Assembly: GCA_949282965.1 (NCBI GenBank)
Contig: CASDQW010000052.1
Location: 1-60,314 of the forward strand
DNA from: an uncultured Lentisphaeria bacterium
GTDB lineage: Bacteria > Verrucomicrobiota > Lentisphaeria > Victivallales > Victivallaceae
Reading direction: 5' to 3'
DNA length: 60,314 bases
Made by a program: the position numbers and the translations under genes. This document shows positions 1 through 9,021 of the stretch, piece after piece (position 1 is the stretch's first letter; every line of letters begins with the position of its first letter). Under the pieces are notes generated by a model. It had not been told where the DNA came from, did not search any database, and worked only from the letters and a program-made list of their open reading frames with translations.

Positions 1-88
1 CGCCGGTCTTGTAGCTTCCGGCGGTGATCATGGATTCCAGATAGTCGGTCAACCGGGCGTAACTGGGTTGTTTGCGCGATTCACTCAT
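1..88 (-). CDS. Partial regulator N-terminus, probably GntR family
   Basis: Only the first 29 codons are inside the window; the gene runs off the left edge. The visible residues begin MSESRKQPSYARLTDYLES and continue to SYKTG. This resembles the first helix of a GntR winged-helix domain (pattern: Y-x-x-L-x-D-Y-L ... I-x-x-G-x-Y-x-x-G). The start codon overlaps the stop of the upstream oxidoreductase as ATGA (85-88), so the two are probably translationally coupled. An inverted repeat over the promoter of the pair (1143-1182) would suit an autoregulating GntR protein. With so little sequence, another DNA-binding family cannot be excluded. Confidence 0.55.
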   Translation of the reverse strand, partial: MSESRKQPSYARLTDYLESMITAGSYKTG

Positions 89-1080
89 GCATGGCTCCAA
101 TGTGGTGCGCGGTGCCGCAGAGCATCGGCGATTTCCACGGCATCCAGCGAAAGTTCCAGATCGTTTTCTTCCGGAAAGCCATGGCGCAGCCGATGGATGA
201 AGGCGGCGTGTTCCCCGTAATAGCCGGCCAGATAACGGTCATCGTACTGGAGCGGATGGGGGGCGGGCGCCTCGATGCGGAGCAGTTTGCCGTCGTGGTA
301 GACGAACAAACGTCCCGGGCGGTCGGAGCCGCCTCCCGGAATGACGCTCTCCAGCACCAGCGTCCAGTGCCTGGTAAGCAGGGTAAAGCGTTCACAGCAG
401 AGCCCGGTGGACGGCGAAAAGCAGATCAGTCCGGCGGTGCCGTTGGCGAATTCCGCCTGAATGGTGATATCGCAGGCCGGTTTTTCCCGCTGCAGCTCCC
501 GGTAATGGAGCGAGACCCGGGAGTAGGGCGAACCGACCAGATGCCGCACGGCGTCGATGCCGTGAATCGCGGTGGTGGAAAAATCGTCGTCCAGCCGTTC
601 ATGCCGGCAGAATTCGCAGCGGATCTGCTCCAGCGGTTCGCCGCTCGCGGCAAGCAGTTCCCGGGTCCGGTTCAGCCACGGCGAATACCGGCGATTGAAG
701 GCCACCATCGCCGGGGCCCGGCCCTGCCGGCGCATGGCGATCAGGTGTTCGATTTCGGCGCGGTTGCGCCCCGGGGGTTTCTCCATCATGACCGGAAAGC
801 CGGCGGCGAGGACGTTTCCGGCGGTCTCCGCGGTCGCCGCCACCTGGGTCAGCACCACGACGCCGTCGGGCTGTTCCTGATGCAGCATGAGCGCCGGATC
901 GGTGTAACTGCGCTGAAAACCAAAATCCCGGGCGAAGGTTTCGGCTCGTTCCGCATTCAGGTCGCAGACCGCCGCGCATTCCACAGCAGCGTCCCGGGCG
1001 GCGATTTCCTTCAGCATGGGACCGTGTACATAACGGGCGAAATTTCCGGCGCCGATGAAACAGATTCGTGTGGATGGCAT
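85..1080 (-). CDS. Gfo/Idh/MocA family oxidoreductase
   Basis: Predicted 331-aa NAD(P)-dependent sugar or cyclitol oxidoreductase of the cytoplasm. The N-terminus carries the Rossmann nucleotide-binding signature CFIGAGNFARY, and MEKPPGRNRAEIE matches the E-K-P loop that holds the conserved active-site lysine of this family. The C-terminal half is the usual substrate-binding alpha/beta domain. The start at 1080 is preceded by GGAAGGGAG about 5 nt upstream. A longer reading frame extends to 1530, but it crosses the promoter region and starts inside the divergent lacI gene, so it was not used. First gene of a leftward operon whose next gene is a probable GntR regulator. Substrate unknown. Confidence 0.9.
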   Translation of the reverse strand: MPSTRICFIGAGNFARYVHGPMLKEIAARDAAVECAAVCDLNAERAETFARDFGFQRSYTDPALMLHQEQPDGVVVLTQVAATAETAGNVLAAGFPVMMEKPPGRNRAEIEHLIAMRRQGRAPAMVAFNRRYSPWLNRTRELLAASGEPLEQIRCEFCRHERLDDDFSTTAIHGIDAVRHLVGSPYSRVSLHYRELQREKPACDITIQAEFANGTAGLICFSPSTGLCCERFTLLTRHWTLVLESVIPGGGSDRPGRLFVYHDGKLLRIEAPAPHPLQYDDRYLAGYYGEHAAFIHRLRHGFPEENDLELSLDAVEIADALRHRAPHWSHA

Positions 1081-1142
1081 GACGGCTCCCTTCCTTTTTT
1101 CAATCCGAACCCGACCGGAGAGGTGGGGGGCAGTAAAAAAAA

Positions 1143-1182
1143 TGTTGTATATCGTTTTCTTTTTATCTATAATTATACAACA
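1143..1182 (-). promoter_or_regulatory. Inverted repeat over the -10 box of the leftward oxidoreductase operon
   Basis: Perfect 9-bp arms, TGTTGTATA at 1143-1151 and TATACAACA at 1174-1182, separated by 22 bp of AT-rich DNA. On the minus strand a consensus -10 TATAAT lies at 1172-1177, inside one arm. The -35 match is poor. The arrangement suits a dimeric repressor, perhaps the GntR protein encoded second in this operon. That link is inferred from position only. Confidence 0.5.
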
Positions 1183-1360
1183 GTGGCGTTGGTGAGGAAA
1201 ATTGTTTGTTGATTGTTTTTGAAAAAAACTTGTTCCGCTGTCGCTCGACGGCTGGCGGCGCGCCCTGGAACCGCGGCAGATGAACGGCCATGTTCCAATA
1301 TGCAAGAAATTATAAATTATGTTGTTACGATAGTAAATGCGGATTTTTCCCCTTTGACTC

Positions 1361-1389
1361 TTGACATTTGACAGAAACTTTGCTATCAT
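1361..1389 (+). promoter_or_regulatory. Sigma70-type promoter of the LacI regulator gene
   Basis: A -35 TTGACA at 1361-1366 is followed by a 17-bp spacer and a -10 TATCAT at 1384-1389. Transcription would begin near 1396, within the palindromic operator and about 45 nt before the lacI-type start codon at 1440. Confidence 0.75.
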
Positions 1390-1391
1390 TA

Positions 1392-1407
1392 ATGCAAGCG
1401 CTTGCAT
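1392..1407. promoter_or_regulatory. LacI-family operator (perfect palindrome)
   Basis: ATGCAAGCGCTTGCAT is a perfect 16-bp palindrome with the central CG typical of LacI/GalR operators. It starts 2 bp after the -10 box and covers the expected transcription start. A further half site, GCTTGCA, sits at 1422-1428. Autorepression by the regulator at 1440 is the simplest reading. Confidence 0.75.
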
Positions 1408-1439
1408 AAAATATGACGAACGCTTGCAGGAGGGTGGCG

Positions 1440-2495
1440 ATGAAGAGCAAAATGACCTTGGCACAGATAGCGGAACTGACGGGCGTGAATGCCTCCACGG
1501 TTTCCCGGGTGTTGAATCCCCGGACCGCACATCTGGTATCGGAACCGGTGCGCAAGAAAATACAGGGGATTGCCGTGGAACTGGGGTACGCGCCCCAGGC
1601 CGCCGCCCGTTCCATGGCCTGCGGGCGCAGCTATAAACTGGGCATCATCCTGAAGTCGCTGGAAAGCGATCTGGCTTCGCCGCATTTTGCGCCGGTGTTG
1701 GACCGTTTCAGCCGCTATGCCGTCGCCCACGGCTATCTGGCCACTCTGCTGCCGGTCGGCGGCGCGCCGAACGATCAGGCGGTACTGCACTACATCCGCT
1801 CCAATGTCGCGGACGCCTACCTGATCGGCGACAATCTGATCGGCGACCAGTCCATGACGGAGCTGGAAAAACGCCGGATTCCCACCATGATCTATGTCAG
1901 CGACAAGGAGGTGGCGCTGCCGGATTCCCGTATCGGGGTGCTGCAGCGGAGCAATCTCTCCGCGTATGAGGAGTTGTTCGCGTTGCTGCGCCGGACGGGG
2001 CGGACCGCGGTCACGGTGGTGGTGGCGGCGGCTCTGGAACGGTGCCGGCGTACCGGACTGCTGCGGCGGATCGGGGATTACGGTCTGTGGGCGGAAGCGG
2101 TATTGTGTTACGAGGGCACGATGAACGATTTTCAGCAGAAGGCGGAAGTGGCGGCGTTCGCCCGCGAAAACGGCGCGGTTTTGAGTCGCGCCCGGGTGAT
2201 ACTGACCGTGACGGATCTGATGGCGTTGGGGATTGAAGAAGTGTTGCGCGGAACGGGTCTGCGGGCCGGACGGGATTATGCTCTGGTCGGATACGGCAAC
2301 ATCGAGGAGAATCCGATTTTCGGCTTTTCCGGATCGCCGCGCCTTGCGACGATCGATCCCATGCTGCCGGCGGCCGGGGAACTCATGGCGCGACAGTTGA
2401 TCGATTGCGTGGAAGAGGGCGTCCCGCTCTGCTGCCGTCAGGAAAACCATGCGGTTTTCCGAATCCGGGAGACTTTGAGCGGAAGCCGGGCATAA
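1440..2495 (+). CDS. LacI family transcriptional regulator
   Basis: A 351-aa DNA-binding repressor. Residues 5-55 form the LacI helix-turn-helix and hinge, with MTLAQIAELTGVNASTVSRVL followed by VRKKIQGIAVELGYAPQAAA. The remainder is the periplasmic-binding-protein-like sensor domain, ending in a typical RLATIDPMLPAAGELMARQL region. The start at 1440 is preceded by AGGAGGG; an in-frame ATG at 1413 lacks a ribosome site. It sits ahead of a prepilin-like protein, a secreted glycosidase-like protein and five further catabolic genes in the same direction, so it probably senses a sugar released from their substrate. Its own promoter carries a perfect LacI-type operator. Confidence 0.95.
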   Translation: MKSKMTLAQIAELTGVNASTVSRVLNPRTAHLVSEPVRKKIQGIAVELGYAPQAAARSMACGRSYKLGIILKSLESDLASPHFAPVLDRFSRYAVAHGYLATLLPVGGAPNDQAVLHYIRSNVADAYLIGDNLIGDQSMTELEKRRIPTMIYVSDKEVALPDSRIGVLQRSNLSAYEELFALLRRTGRTAVTVVVAAALERCRRTGLLRRIGDYGLWAEAVLCYEGTMNDFQQKAEVAAFARENGAVLSRARVILTVTDLMALGIEEVLRGTGLRAGRDYALVGYGNIEENPIFGFSGSPRLATIDPMLPAAGELMARQLIDCVEEGVPLCCRQENHAVFRIRETLSGSRA

Positions 2496-2577
2496 GGCAT
2501 TTCTTTCTATTTGTTTGATACCCGAAGCACGTACGGGAGGCGGATTCTTCCCGCCCGCCGAAAAAACGGAACGGCAT

Positions 2578-2595
2578 GGTCCCGGTTCCGGGACC
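2578..2595. repeat. 18-bp perfect inverted repeat between lacI-type and pilin genes
   Basis: GGTCCCGG-TT-CCGGGACC lies in the 179-bp gap between the LacI regulator and the prepilin-like gene. No T-run follows, so it is not a classical terminator. It could be an mRNA stem that separates expression of the two genes, or chance in GC-rich DNA. Confidence 0.4.
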
Positions 2596-2674
2596 GGAGG
2601 AGGGGGGCGTGTTACGGCGTACTGTACGTTTTCCCAGAAAAACCATAACCGGAAAGGAAAGGCCCGTCGGAGTC

Positions 2675-3406
2675 ATGAGAAGGTATTTTACGCTGATCGA
2701 GCTGCTGGTGGTGATCGCGATCATCGCGATTCTCGCCTCCATGCTGCTGCCGTCCCTCAATAAAGCCCGCATGGCCGCGCACCGGACCCAGTGCGTCAAC
2801 AACCTGAAACAGATCGGTATGGCGGGAATGATGTACAACAACGCCTCGGATGATTTTTTCGTGCCCTGGCGGCAGGGCGAGTCGTCCGGTTATCTGTACT
2901 GGGGGTATGTGTTTCATCGCGACGGTTATCTGGCCACTCCGCGCAGCTGGATCTGCGGCGCCGCCGCGGTCAGTCTCGATATGGAATATGTAACCGGCGT
3001 TTATTCCATCCTGGCCCGGCCGTCAAGCTCCTCCCGGTATATGTACACGACGTATGGTTACAACCGCGATTATTTCGGAACCAACCCGGAAAACACGTCG
3101 GAAACCGACCTGAAAACGCCCAAAATGAGCAGCGTGAAGGTTCCCAGTAAAAAAGTCCTGTTCGGCGACAGCCATTCCACCAACAACCGCCGGCCGACTT
3201 GCGTGATCACCATATCCAACGCCTCGGTCAACAGTTACGCCCTGGATGACCGGCATCCGTCGCTGAGCGCCAACATCGCCTGGGTCGACGGCCATGTCTC
3301 CAACGTTGCCAACGCCCGGACCCGGCTGCTCTCCAACGACGGCCGGACGACCGCTTACTGGCATCCCTACCGGGGGACGCAATACATGCAGGAGGATTTT
3401 CGATGA
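2675..3406 (+). CDS. Prepilin-like protein with C-terminal RH-x10-DGH motif
   Basis: A 243-aa protein. The N-terminus is MRRY followed by [16 protein letters not shown], the hydrophobic helix of type IV pilins and type II secretion pseudopilins, with Glu at mature position 5. The residue before Phe is Tyr rather than the usual Gly, so cleavage by a classical prepilin peptidase is uncertain. The body contains an aromatic-rich globular region and ends with RH-x10-DGH ([15 protein letters not shown]), as in the H-x9-DG pseudopilins abundant in Planctomycetota and Lentisphaerota. The start at 2675 was chosen because the pilin helix should lie at the extreme N-terminus. Its stop overlaps the start of the secreted enzyme by ATGA, indicating coupled translation. 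Confidence 0.9.
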   Translation: MRRYFTLIELLVVIAIIAILASMLLPSLNKARMAAHRTQCVNNLKQIGMAGMMYNNASDDFFVPWRQGESSGYLYWGYVFHRDGYLATPRSWICGAAAVSLDMEYVTGVYSILARPSSSSRYMYTTYGYNRDYFGTNPENTSETDLKTPKMSSVKVPSKKVLFGDSHSTNNRRPTCVITISNASVNSYALDDRHPSLSANIAWVDGHVSNVANARTRLLSNDGRTTAYWHPYRGTQYMQEDFR

Positions 3407-5811
3407 AGGGATTTTTTCAGAAAGGGACCGTGACCCGGGCGATCCGCTTCGAAAGACACCGTTTCGTTCCGGTGGGACTCGTCATGTTTTTCCTGTGCGG
3501 CATGGGGATTGGCGGCACTCTGCACGCCGCGCCGACGGAATATGTGCCCGCTCCGGAAAAATCCCTCCCCGCTCCGGCGCGGCATCCGCTGGTGCAGGAC
3601 GGCGACCCGGTCTACCGGGTCACGCTGTGCCGGGACGGGGATCTGGCGGGACGGTTCGCCATAACGGGTTCCCTGCGGGAGTTGCAGGACGGCGTGCGCC
3701 GGCACCCGGAGGCGGTAGTGCGCGTCAGCAGACGCCGGAAAGGGGATGACACGTTCTGGAATCTGGAGGTGGTGCCTGCGGACGGATACGGGGTTTTCGA
3801 AGTGGAGTTTCCGATTCTGAAATTCCATGAAATCTCCGGTCCGGCGCATGACCGGCTGGTGATCGGCCGGCAGTCCGGCAGCGTGATCCGCAATCCGTTT
3901 GCCTACACGACCCGGGAAGGGAGGCCGCACCATTATGAGGGCGGTGTGGTTTATTCCACTTACGGGTCCACCCGGCAGGGGATGCAGTATCTGCTTTTCG
4001 AGAACGGTCGGGAAGGGGTCATGCTGTGGACGCAGGACGCCGCCGGGCGGGCCAAGGATTTCGACGTGTCCCGGAAATTGCCGGAAGAGGACCTGAAGCG
4101 GCATTGTCTGCGGGCCAGCGTACACCATTTCCCGGAAACTCCGGGACAGCCGGGGACCGCCTGGAAAGCGCCTTATCCCGTGGTGGTTTCCACCTATCGC
4201 GACGGCTGGTACGAGGCCGCCGGAAAATACCGGCAGTGGGCCATGGCGCAACCCTGGATGCAGCAGGGCAGCCTGCTGGAACGGGTCGAACGCGGAGAGC
4301 TGCCGGAGTGGTATCGGCGGAATGTGATGTGGCTCTTTGCCGTCGACCACACTTCGGAGAAGGCGTTGCGGCAATATCTGGAGTTGTTTCCGGAAGTGGA
4401 GTTCGGCGTATTTCTGACGCAGTGGCAGAAAAATCCGTTCGACACCGGCACTCCGGATTATCTTCCACCGAAGAATCCCCGGGGAATGCGTGCGCTGATG
4501 GCGCTGCAGCCGCAGCGACTCCACATGTTTCCCTACATGAATGTGCAGAGTTACAATCCGGAATGGGATTTTTCGAAATCCGCCCCGGCTTTCCGCCGGC
4601 TGCAGGAGTCCGTGGCCGAACCTCCGCCGGTGCCGCTGCTGGATGCGAAGACGATCGCCAATATTCCGCACTACCGTTTTTATCAGGAATTCTGGGGCCG
4701 GAACGTCCCCAAAACCACGGAGATCGTCCAGGCGCTGGAGGCCGCCTGGCAGGGGCCGGTGGATGAATCGCTGCTGCGCCGGATCGAAAGCGACTGGTTT
4801 ACGGTCTATTCCTACGAAAAGCAGCCGCTGCTGCGGAAACTGCGCACCCGGTGGGGGAAGGATCCGGCCATTCCCCGGTCGGTGGTGGTGAAGAACCGGA
4901 TGGCCCCCCTCTGCCGGGCGGCGCCGCAGTGGCGGAACCTGTGGCTGAAAATGGCCTCGGAGCTGCTCAATGACTATCAGTCGGACGGTCTTTATTTCGA
5001 TCAGCTGCTCAGCGGGACGGTCTGGTACTGCTGGAGCCCCCGGCACGGCCACGCGCCCGGCATCAACGGCACGTATCTCAACGGAAATCTCCAGTTGCTG
5101 CAGGATTCACGGAAACTTGCGGCGAAGAAGGTGCTGTTCGCGGAGGCCTATTGCGAGTACTATGTCGGAAATGTGGAGGAGACGCACGGGCAGATCCCGG
5201 AATTTTACCGGCATGAGCAGATCCCGTTTTTTCAGACGGTCTATCACGGCTATATCAGCCACTGGGCCTGGGCGCTTCATCCGGGAGCCATGGAGGATAT
5301 GAATGACTTTGCCGCGGCGTTTTCCCAGATGCTGCACCGGGGGTACAAGATCGGTTTCATTTCCATGGTGCCATACCTGAAGATGTTGCAGCCGGATTAC
5401 CGGGCATGTCTGGAGTACACCCGGAAAGCCGCGGCGCTGCTGCTGCGGAGCGCGGACACCGTCGTTTACGGGCAACGTTTGAAAGATCCGGAGCTGGCGG
5501 AGGTGCCGTGGCAGAAGGTTACGTATTTCTGCAATGCTTCGGGCACGCAGACCCGGGAGGTGGTCCGTCCGGCCGTGACCGCATCGCTGTGGCGGTCATT
5601 GCAAGGCGACCGGACCGCGGTTTTGCTGTCCAATGACTGCGACCGGGAGGTGCGGGTTGTGCTGCGGTCCGAAGAAATTCCTGCCGGCGTCCGATTTCAG
5701 GAGGTGCTGGCGCCGGAGCGGGGGGTGGTGAGCAAAGACGGAGGGGAACTGACGGTTACGCTTCCGCCTTTTTCGCTGAATGTATTGGAAAATGCGGCGA
5801 CACGCCCTTAA
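3403..5811 (+). CDS. Predicted secreted glycosidase-like protein (DUF6259-like)
   Basis: An 802-aa protein. Residues 1-42 look like an export signal: a basic, rather long n-region, then the hydrophobic stretch [17 protein letters not shown] and a cleavable TLHAAP. The middle part (about 300-680) looks like a TIM-barrel glycan-active domain, with [11 protein letters not shown] near 525 and [11 protein letters not shown] near 575 as plausible acidic active-site strands. A beta-rich C-terminal domain follows. The overall pattern recalls DUF6259 proteins of Lentisphaerota; I assign it from memory, not from a search. The start overlaps the prepilin-like gene by ATGA. It is probably the extracellular enzyme of the cluster controlled by the upstream LacI protein. 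The substrate cannot be read from the sequence. Confidence 0.7.
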   Translation: MKGFFQKGTVTRAIRFERHRFVPVGLVMFFLCGMGIGGTLHAAPTEYVPAPEKSLPAPARHPLVQDGDPVYRVTLCRDGDLAGRFAITGSLRELQDGVRRHPEAVVRVSRRRKGDDTFWNLEVVPADGYGVFEVEFPILKFHEISGPAHDRLVIGRQSGSVIRNPFAYTTREGRPHHYEGGVVYSTYGSTRQGMQYLLFENGREGVMLWTQDAAGRAKDFDVSRKLPEEDLKRHCLRASVHHFPETPGQPGTAWKAPYPVVVSTYRDGWYEAAGKYRQWAMAQPWMQQGSLLERVERGELPEWYRRNVMWLFAVDHTSEKALRQYLELFPEVEFGVFLTQWQKNPFDTGTPDYLPPKNPRGMRALMALQPQRLHMFPYMNVQSYNPEWDFSKSAPAFRRLQESVAEPPPVPLLDAKTIANIPHYRFYQEFWGRNVPKTTEIVQALEAAWQGPVDESLLRRIESDWFTVYSYEKQPLLRKLRTRWGKDPAIPRSVVVKNRMAPLCRAAPQWRNLWLKMASELLNDYQSDGLYFDQLLSGTVWYCWSPRHGHAPGINGTYLNGNLQLLQDSRKLAAKKVLFAEAYCEYYVGNVEETHGQIPEFYRHEQIPFFQTVYHGYISHWAWALHPGAMEDMNDFAAAFSQMLHRGYKIGFISMVPYLKMLQPDYRACLEYTRKAAALLLRSADTVVYGQRLKDPELAEVPWQKVTYFCNASGTQTREVVRPAVTASLWRSLQGDRTAVLLSNDCDREVRVVLRSEEIPAGVRFQEVLAPERGVVSKDGGELTVTLPPFSLNVLENAATRP

Positions 5812-5857
5812 TGTAAAAAAGAATACGCGGGGAAGGATCAGGAATATCGTGATACAG

Positions 5858-6862
5858 ATGCGGATTTCCTTTGAAGAGCGTTTCTGGCATCGTCATGCCG
5901 GGATCCGCTTTACCCGGGATTTCATGACGGATCCCGTGGCGCGCATGGAGTTTCTGCACACCTACAACCGGGTGATGCCCGAAAAATACCGTGAATGGGG
6001 GGTGCGGGCGGCGTATGTGCCGCAGCCGGTGCTGCCGATGGTGTTCGGTTATGGCGTGGCGACCGTGCCGATGATTCTGGGGTGCCGGGTGGTGTTTTCC
6101 GAGGCGCAGGAACCGTATGCGGAGCCGCTGCGGTTCTCCGACCGGGAGGTGTGGGCGCTGGAACCCCCGGACTGGACGGACAATCCGGTGGTGGCCGATC
6201 TGGAGCAACAGGCGGAGATCCTGAAGCGGAAATACGGGAAGTGCGCCATTCACATCAATTACCAGAGCATTCCCAATATCGCGTTCAAGCTGCGCGGAGA
6301 CCAGCTGTTCATTGATTTTTATGAGAATCCGGAACTGGTGGATCATCTGTTTCAATACTGCCGGGTGGCGCTGGTCAGTCTGCGGCGTCATTTCGACTAC
6401 GTCAACCGGCGCAATCTGCTGCCGTCGGATGACCGGATGTTCACCCTTGACAACTGCACCGTGGCGTTGCTTTCGCCGGAGCTGTACCGGCGTTTTCTGC
6501 TGCCGCACGACCGGATTCTGGCCAGCTGTGCCCGGGATCATTTCGGCATCCATCACTGCGGCAGCAACATGCACGTGTTTGCGCGCGACTACGGGACGCT
6601 GCACAACAGCCGCTGGTACGACATCGGGTATGGTTCGGACGTGGGCGCGTGCCTGGAGGCGTACACGCATCGACATCCCGGGGCCGCGGTGCACATTCGT
6701 TACGGGCCTGCAAATCTGTTGACCGTCCGTCCGGAGCGGCTGCACGAGGAACTGACTGCTTTTGCCCGGTTTGCCCCGGAACGGATCTGTTGTGCGAGCG
6801 CCTCGGCCGATACGCCATCGGAAAACATCCGTGCGTTTCTGGATTTTCAGGCACCGGAATGA
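5858..6862 (+). CDS. Uroporphyrinogen decarboxylase-like protein (MtaA/CmuA type), copy 1
   Basis: A 334-aa protein of the URO-D superfamily, in the branch used by corrinoid methyltransferases rather than haem synthesis. FGIHHCGSNMH near residue 230 gives the His-x-Cys pair that binds zinc in MtaA-like enzymes. A Cys in RICCASASADTPSENI near the C-terminus could supply the third ligand. The body has the expected NYQSIPN and YDIGYGSDVGA segments. A GTG at 5849 is an alternative start with AGGA 5 nt upstream; the ATG at 5858 was kept. It follows the secreted enzyme by 46 nt and precedes a second, divergent copy. No corrinoid protein gene is visible nearby, so the methyl or other acceptor is unknown. 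Confidence 0.8.
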   Translation: MRISFEERFWHRHAGIRFTRDFMTDPVARMEFLHTYNRVMPEKYREWGVRAAYVPQPVLPMVFGYGVATVPMILGCRVVFSEAQEPYAEPLRFSDREVWALEPPDWTDNPVVADLEQQAEILKRKYGKCAIHINYQSIPNIAFKLRGDQLFIDFYENPELVDHLFQYCRVALVSLRRHFDYVNRRNLLPSDDRMFTLDNCTVALLSPELYRRFLLPHDRILASCARDHFGIHHCGSNMHVFARDYGTLHNSRWYDIGYGSDVGACLEAYTHRHPGAAVHIRYGPANLLTVRPERLHEELTAFARFAPERICCASASADTPSENIRAFLDFQAPE

Positions 6863-6876
6863 CGGAGGAGACATGG

Positions 6877-7977
6877 ATGAAGATCAGCGGCAATACAGCG
6901 GGCGGAGTGGATGTTGACCGTTATCTGGAGGATCTGGAAAGCCGGATGGATCCGGACGAGGAGTTGCGGATCCGCGATTGCTGGCGGCGCTTTCTGGAAT
7001 CGGGGGCCGAATCGGGAGAGGAATATTTTTCCTGTGTGCGGCGTCCGGTGCCGGCATCGGCATTCGCACCGTTCCCGACGGTGTCGATCAATGCGGCGAT
7101 CCGGTCGTCGGACTTCGCCCCCATGCTGTGCCGGCAGCTGGCCGGAGTGGAGGCGTTGATTACGGGGACGGCGGGCTGGATTCCGATGATCCGCGCCGAT
7201 TACGGGGCGGTGATTCTGCCGGTGGCGCTGGGGTGCGAACTGCGTTTGATGGCCGAGGAACATCATACGCTGCCGGGGGCGGTGCCGCTGCCGGGTGGGG
7301 TGGCGGAGGCGCGGCGCCGGACGGCGGACGGAGGCTTGCCGGACTGGTCGCGGGGGTATGCGGGGAAGGTCTTTGACTGTGTGGCCTATTTTCGGGAAAA
7401 GTTGAAGGATTATCCGAAGTTGCGCCGTTTCGTCAAGATTTACCATCCTGATTTTCAGGGGCCGCTGGACATTGCGGAGGTATGGTGCGGATCGGAGATT
7501 TTTACGGCGTTTTATGATGATCCGGGCGGGATGGCGGGAGTGCTGGAATTCATCGTCCGCGTTTTCTGCTCCGCGATGGACCGTTATCTGGAGCTGGTGC
7601 CGCCGGAGGAGGCGGATTGGGGATTTCATTACGGCTGGATGCACCGGGGGCAGGTCCGGTTAAGCCTGGACTCCTGTGTGAATTTTTCTCCGGAGATGTA
7701 CCGGGAAATGATTCTGCCGCATGACCGGGTGCTGATGGAGCGTTACGGCGGGGTGATTCATTCCTGCGGCCACGTGGATCATTTCGTCGAGGTGCTGCCG
7801 GAGCTGGGGCCCGGGTATTGCGGATTCAATCTGTCGCAGCCGCATTTGAATGATATGGAGAAAGTGTTTCGGGCGACCGTGGATCGCGGCATCCGGATTT
7901 TTTCGCTGCCGCGGGTGGTGGCGGAAACGGCGTTGGCTCAGGGGCGGCCGCTGCGCGGCCTTGTGGCAGTGGTTTGA
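6877..7977 (+). CDS. Uroporphyrinogen decarboxylase-like protein, copy 2
   Basis: A 366-aa URO-D superfamily protein, only distantly similar to the gene before it. GVIHSCGHVDHF near residue 295 carries His-x-Cys, but the last Cys seen in MtaA-like enzymes is missing from the C-terminus (SLPRVVAETALAQG). FHYGWMHRGQVRLSLD near 250 fits the family barrel. The start at 6877 has GGAGGAG with a 6-nt spacer. An in-frame ATG at 6859 overlaps the previous stop as ATGA and is an alternative. Two paralogues in tandem suggest a heteromeric or two-step role, which is inference. Confidence 0.8.
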   Translation: MKISGNTAGGVDVDRYLEDLESRMDPDEELRIRDCWRRFLESGAESGEEYFSCVRRPVPASAFAPFPTVSINAAIRSSDFAPMLCRQLAGVEALITGTAGWIPMIRADYGAVILPVALGCELRLMAEEHHTLPGAVPLPGGVAEARRRTADGGLPDWSRGYAGKVFDCVAYFREKLKDYPKLRRFVKIYHPDFQGPLDIAEVWCGSEIFTAFYDDPGGMAGVLEFIVRVFCSAMDRYLELVPPEEADWGFHYGWMHRGQVRLSLDSCVNFSPEMYREMILPHDRVLMERYGGVIHSCGHVDHFVEVLPELGPGYCGFNLSQPHLNDMEKVFRATVDRGIRIFSLPRVVAETALAQGRPLRGLVAVV

Positions 7978-8027
7978 ACCGGGAGGCAGCAAGAAGAGCG
8001 GCCATGGCGACAGGATTGGGAGCGGAT

Positions 8028-8864
8028 ATGGAAACGCGCATGACGGGAATTCTGCTGGATTCGCCGCCGGTGGTCGGGCGCTGCCTGGATGTGGTGGAGC
8101 CGGGGAAAGGGGAGGCCGGACCGGCTTTTTTCCTGATACACGGAGGGGGCTGGGACGGTGGACACCGGGGACAGTACTATCCGGTGCTGGATTACCTGCG
8201 GCGTCGCGGGCATCCGGTGGCCGCGGCGGAATACCGGCTTTGCGACGGGCGGATTACCGTGGCGGATCAGTTGACGGATCTGCGGCACGGCTATGATTGG
8301 CTGATCCGGTTTCTGCGGTGCCGTTCCGGCCGGAAGTGTCCACAAGTGGTGGTCATGGGCAGTTCCGCCGGGGCGCATCTGGCGGCGTTGCTGGCGTATG
8401 CCGCGCCGGGGGAATGCGGTGAATCGCTGGTATTCGGCGACCGGCGGCTGGAGATTGAAAACTGGGTGCCGCCGGCCGGATTGGTGGCGGTTTGCGGACC
8501 GGCGACGATGACGCCGTGGCCGGACATTCATCCGGGGATCTGGGAGAGTATGCAGAAAGCGGTCGGATGCCGTTACGGGGAAGACACGCGTGAACGTTTC
8601 GAACGGTTCAGTCCGGCCCGTTACCGGGGAAAAAACAGTTGTCCGACGCTGCTGGTCGGGGCGGAGCTGGAGAATTTGTTCCCGCTGCGTTTTCTGGAGC
8701 GCTGGCGTGATGAATTGCGTGCGTGCGGAGGATATTGCGAATGCCGGGTGTATGCCGGGCAGGTGCACGGTTTTCTGTATCAGTACGACAATGAATCCCA
8801 GCGGCGGGCGTTGCGTGACATTGTGGATTTTGCCGAGGCGCTGCGTCAGCAGCAGGAGGCGTGA
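8028..8864 (+). CDS. Alpha/beta hydrolase (esterase/lipase, HSL-like)
   Basis: A 278-aa cytoplasmic hydrolase. FFLIHGGGW is the HGG oxyanion-hole motif. VVMGSSAGAHLAAL is the G-x-S-x-G nucleophile elbow with Ser as nucleophile. QVHGFLYQY supplies the catalytic His, and an Asp or Glu in the LLVGAELENLFP region completes the usual triad. The start at 8028 has GGGAG 5 nt upstream; ATG 8004 and TTG 7974 are in-frame alternatives, and TTG 7974 would overlap the preceding stop. In this cluster it may remove acyl or methyl ester groups from imported sugars, an inference from context. Confidence 0.85.
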   Translation: METRMTGILLDSPPVVGRCLDVVEPGKGEAGPAFFLIHGGGWDGGHRGQYYPVLDYLRRRGHPVAAAEYRLCDGRITVADQLTDLRHGYDWLIRFLRCRSGRKCPQVVVMGSSAGAHLAALLAYAAPGECGESLVFGDRRLEIENWVPPAGLVAVCGPATMTPWPDIHPGIWESMQKAVGCRYGEDTRERFERFSPARYRGKNSCPTLLVGAELENLFPLRFLERWRDELRACGGYCECRVYAGQVHGFLYQYDNESQRRALRDIVDFAEALRQQQEA

Positions 8865-9021
8865 GCTGTAAAATATTCAGAGGAACAGGGAAATGCAGAA
8901 GCCCCCGGAAAGCCGCGGACCTGCGTATCAGGGCCGAGGCCAGTGGACGACGCGAAGCGGGCGCGACGTACAGTCGTCGGGCAACGGGAAGCCGCTTTCC
9001 GGGGAATCACAGGAGATGATT

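Larger units (their letters stand above)
1081..1439. other. Divergent regulatory region without genes
   Basis: This 359-bp stretch separates two diverging transcription units. It is AT-rich compared with its neighbours and contains the two promoter/operator elements listed separately, one facing each way. I see no small gene or RNA hairpin of note in the rest of it. Confidence 0.7.

Noticed and set aside
1081..1530. 150-codon N-terminal extension of the first oxidoreductase
   Set aside because: It would span two promoters and an operator and begin inside lacI. The Rossmann motif starts at the chosen ATG.
2687..2752. DNA of the pilin N-terminus as a recombination repeat shared with 45307-45372 and 56398-56463
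   Set aside because: The 66-nt segments match the first copy at about 56-58 positions, but nearly all differences are synonymous. This fits selection on the protein helix rather than recent DNA exchange.
3367..5052. Open frame of 561 codons antisense to the secreted glycosidase-like gene
   Set aside because: Arg/Pro/His-rich shadow of a well supported gene; no ribosome site or domain.
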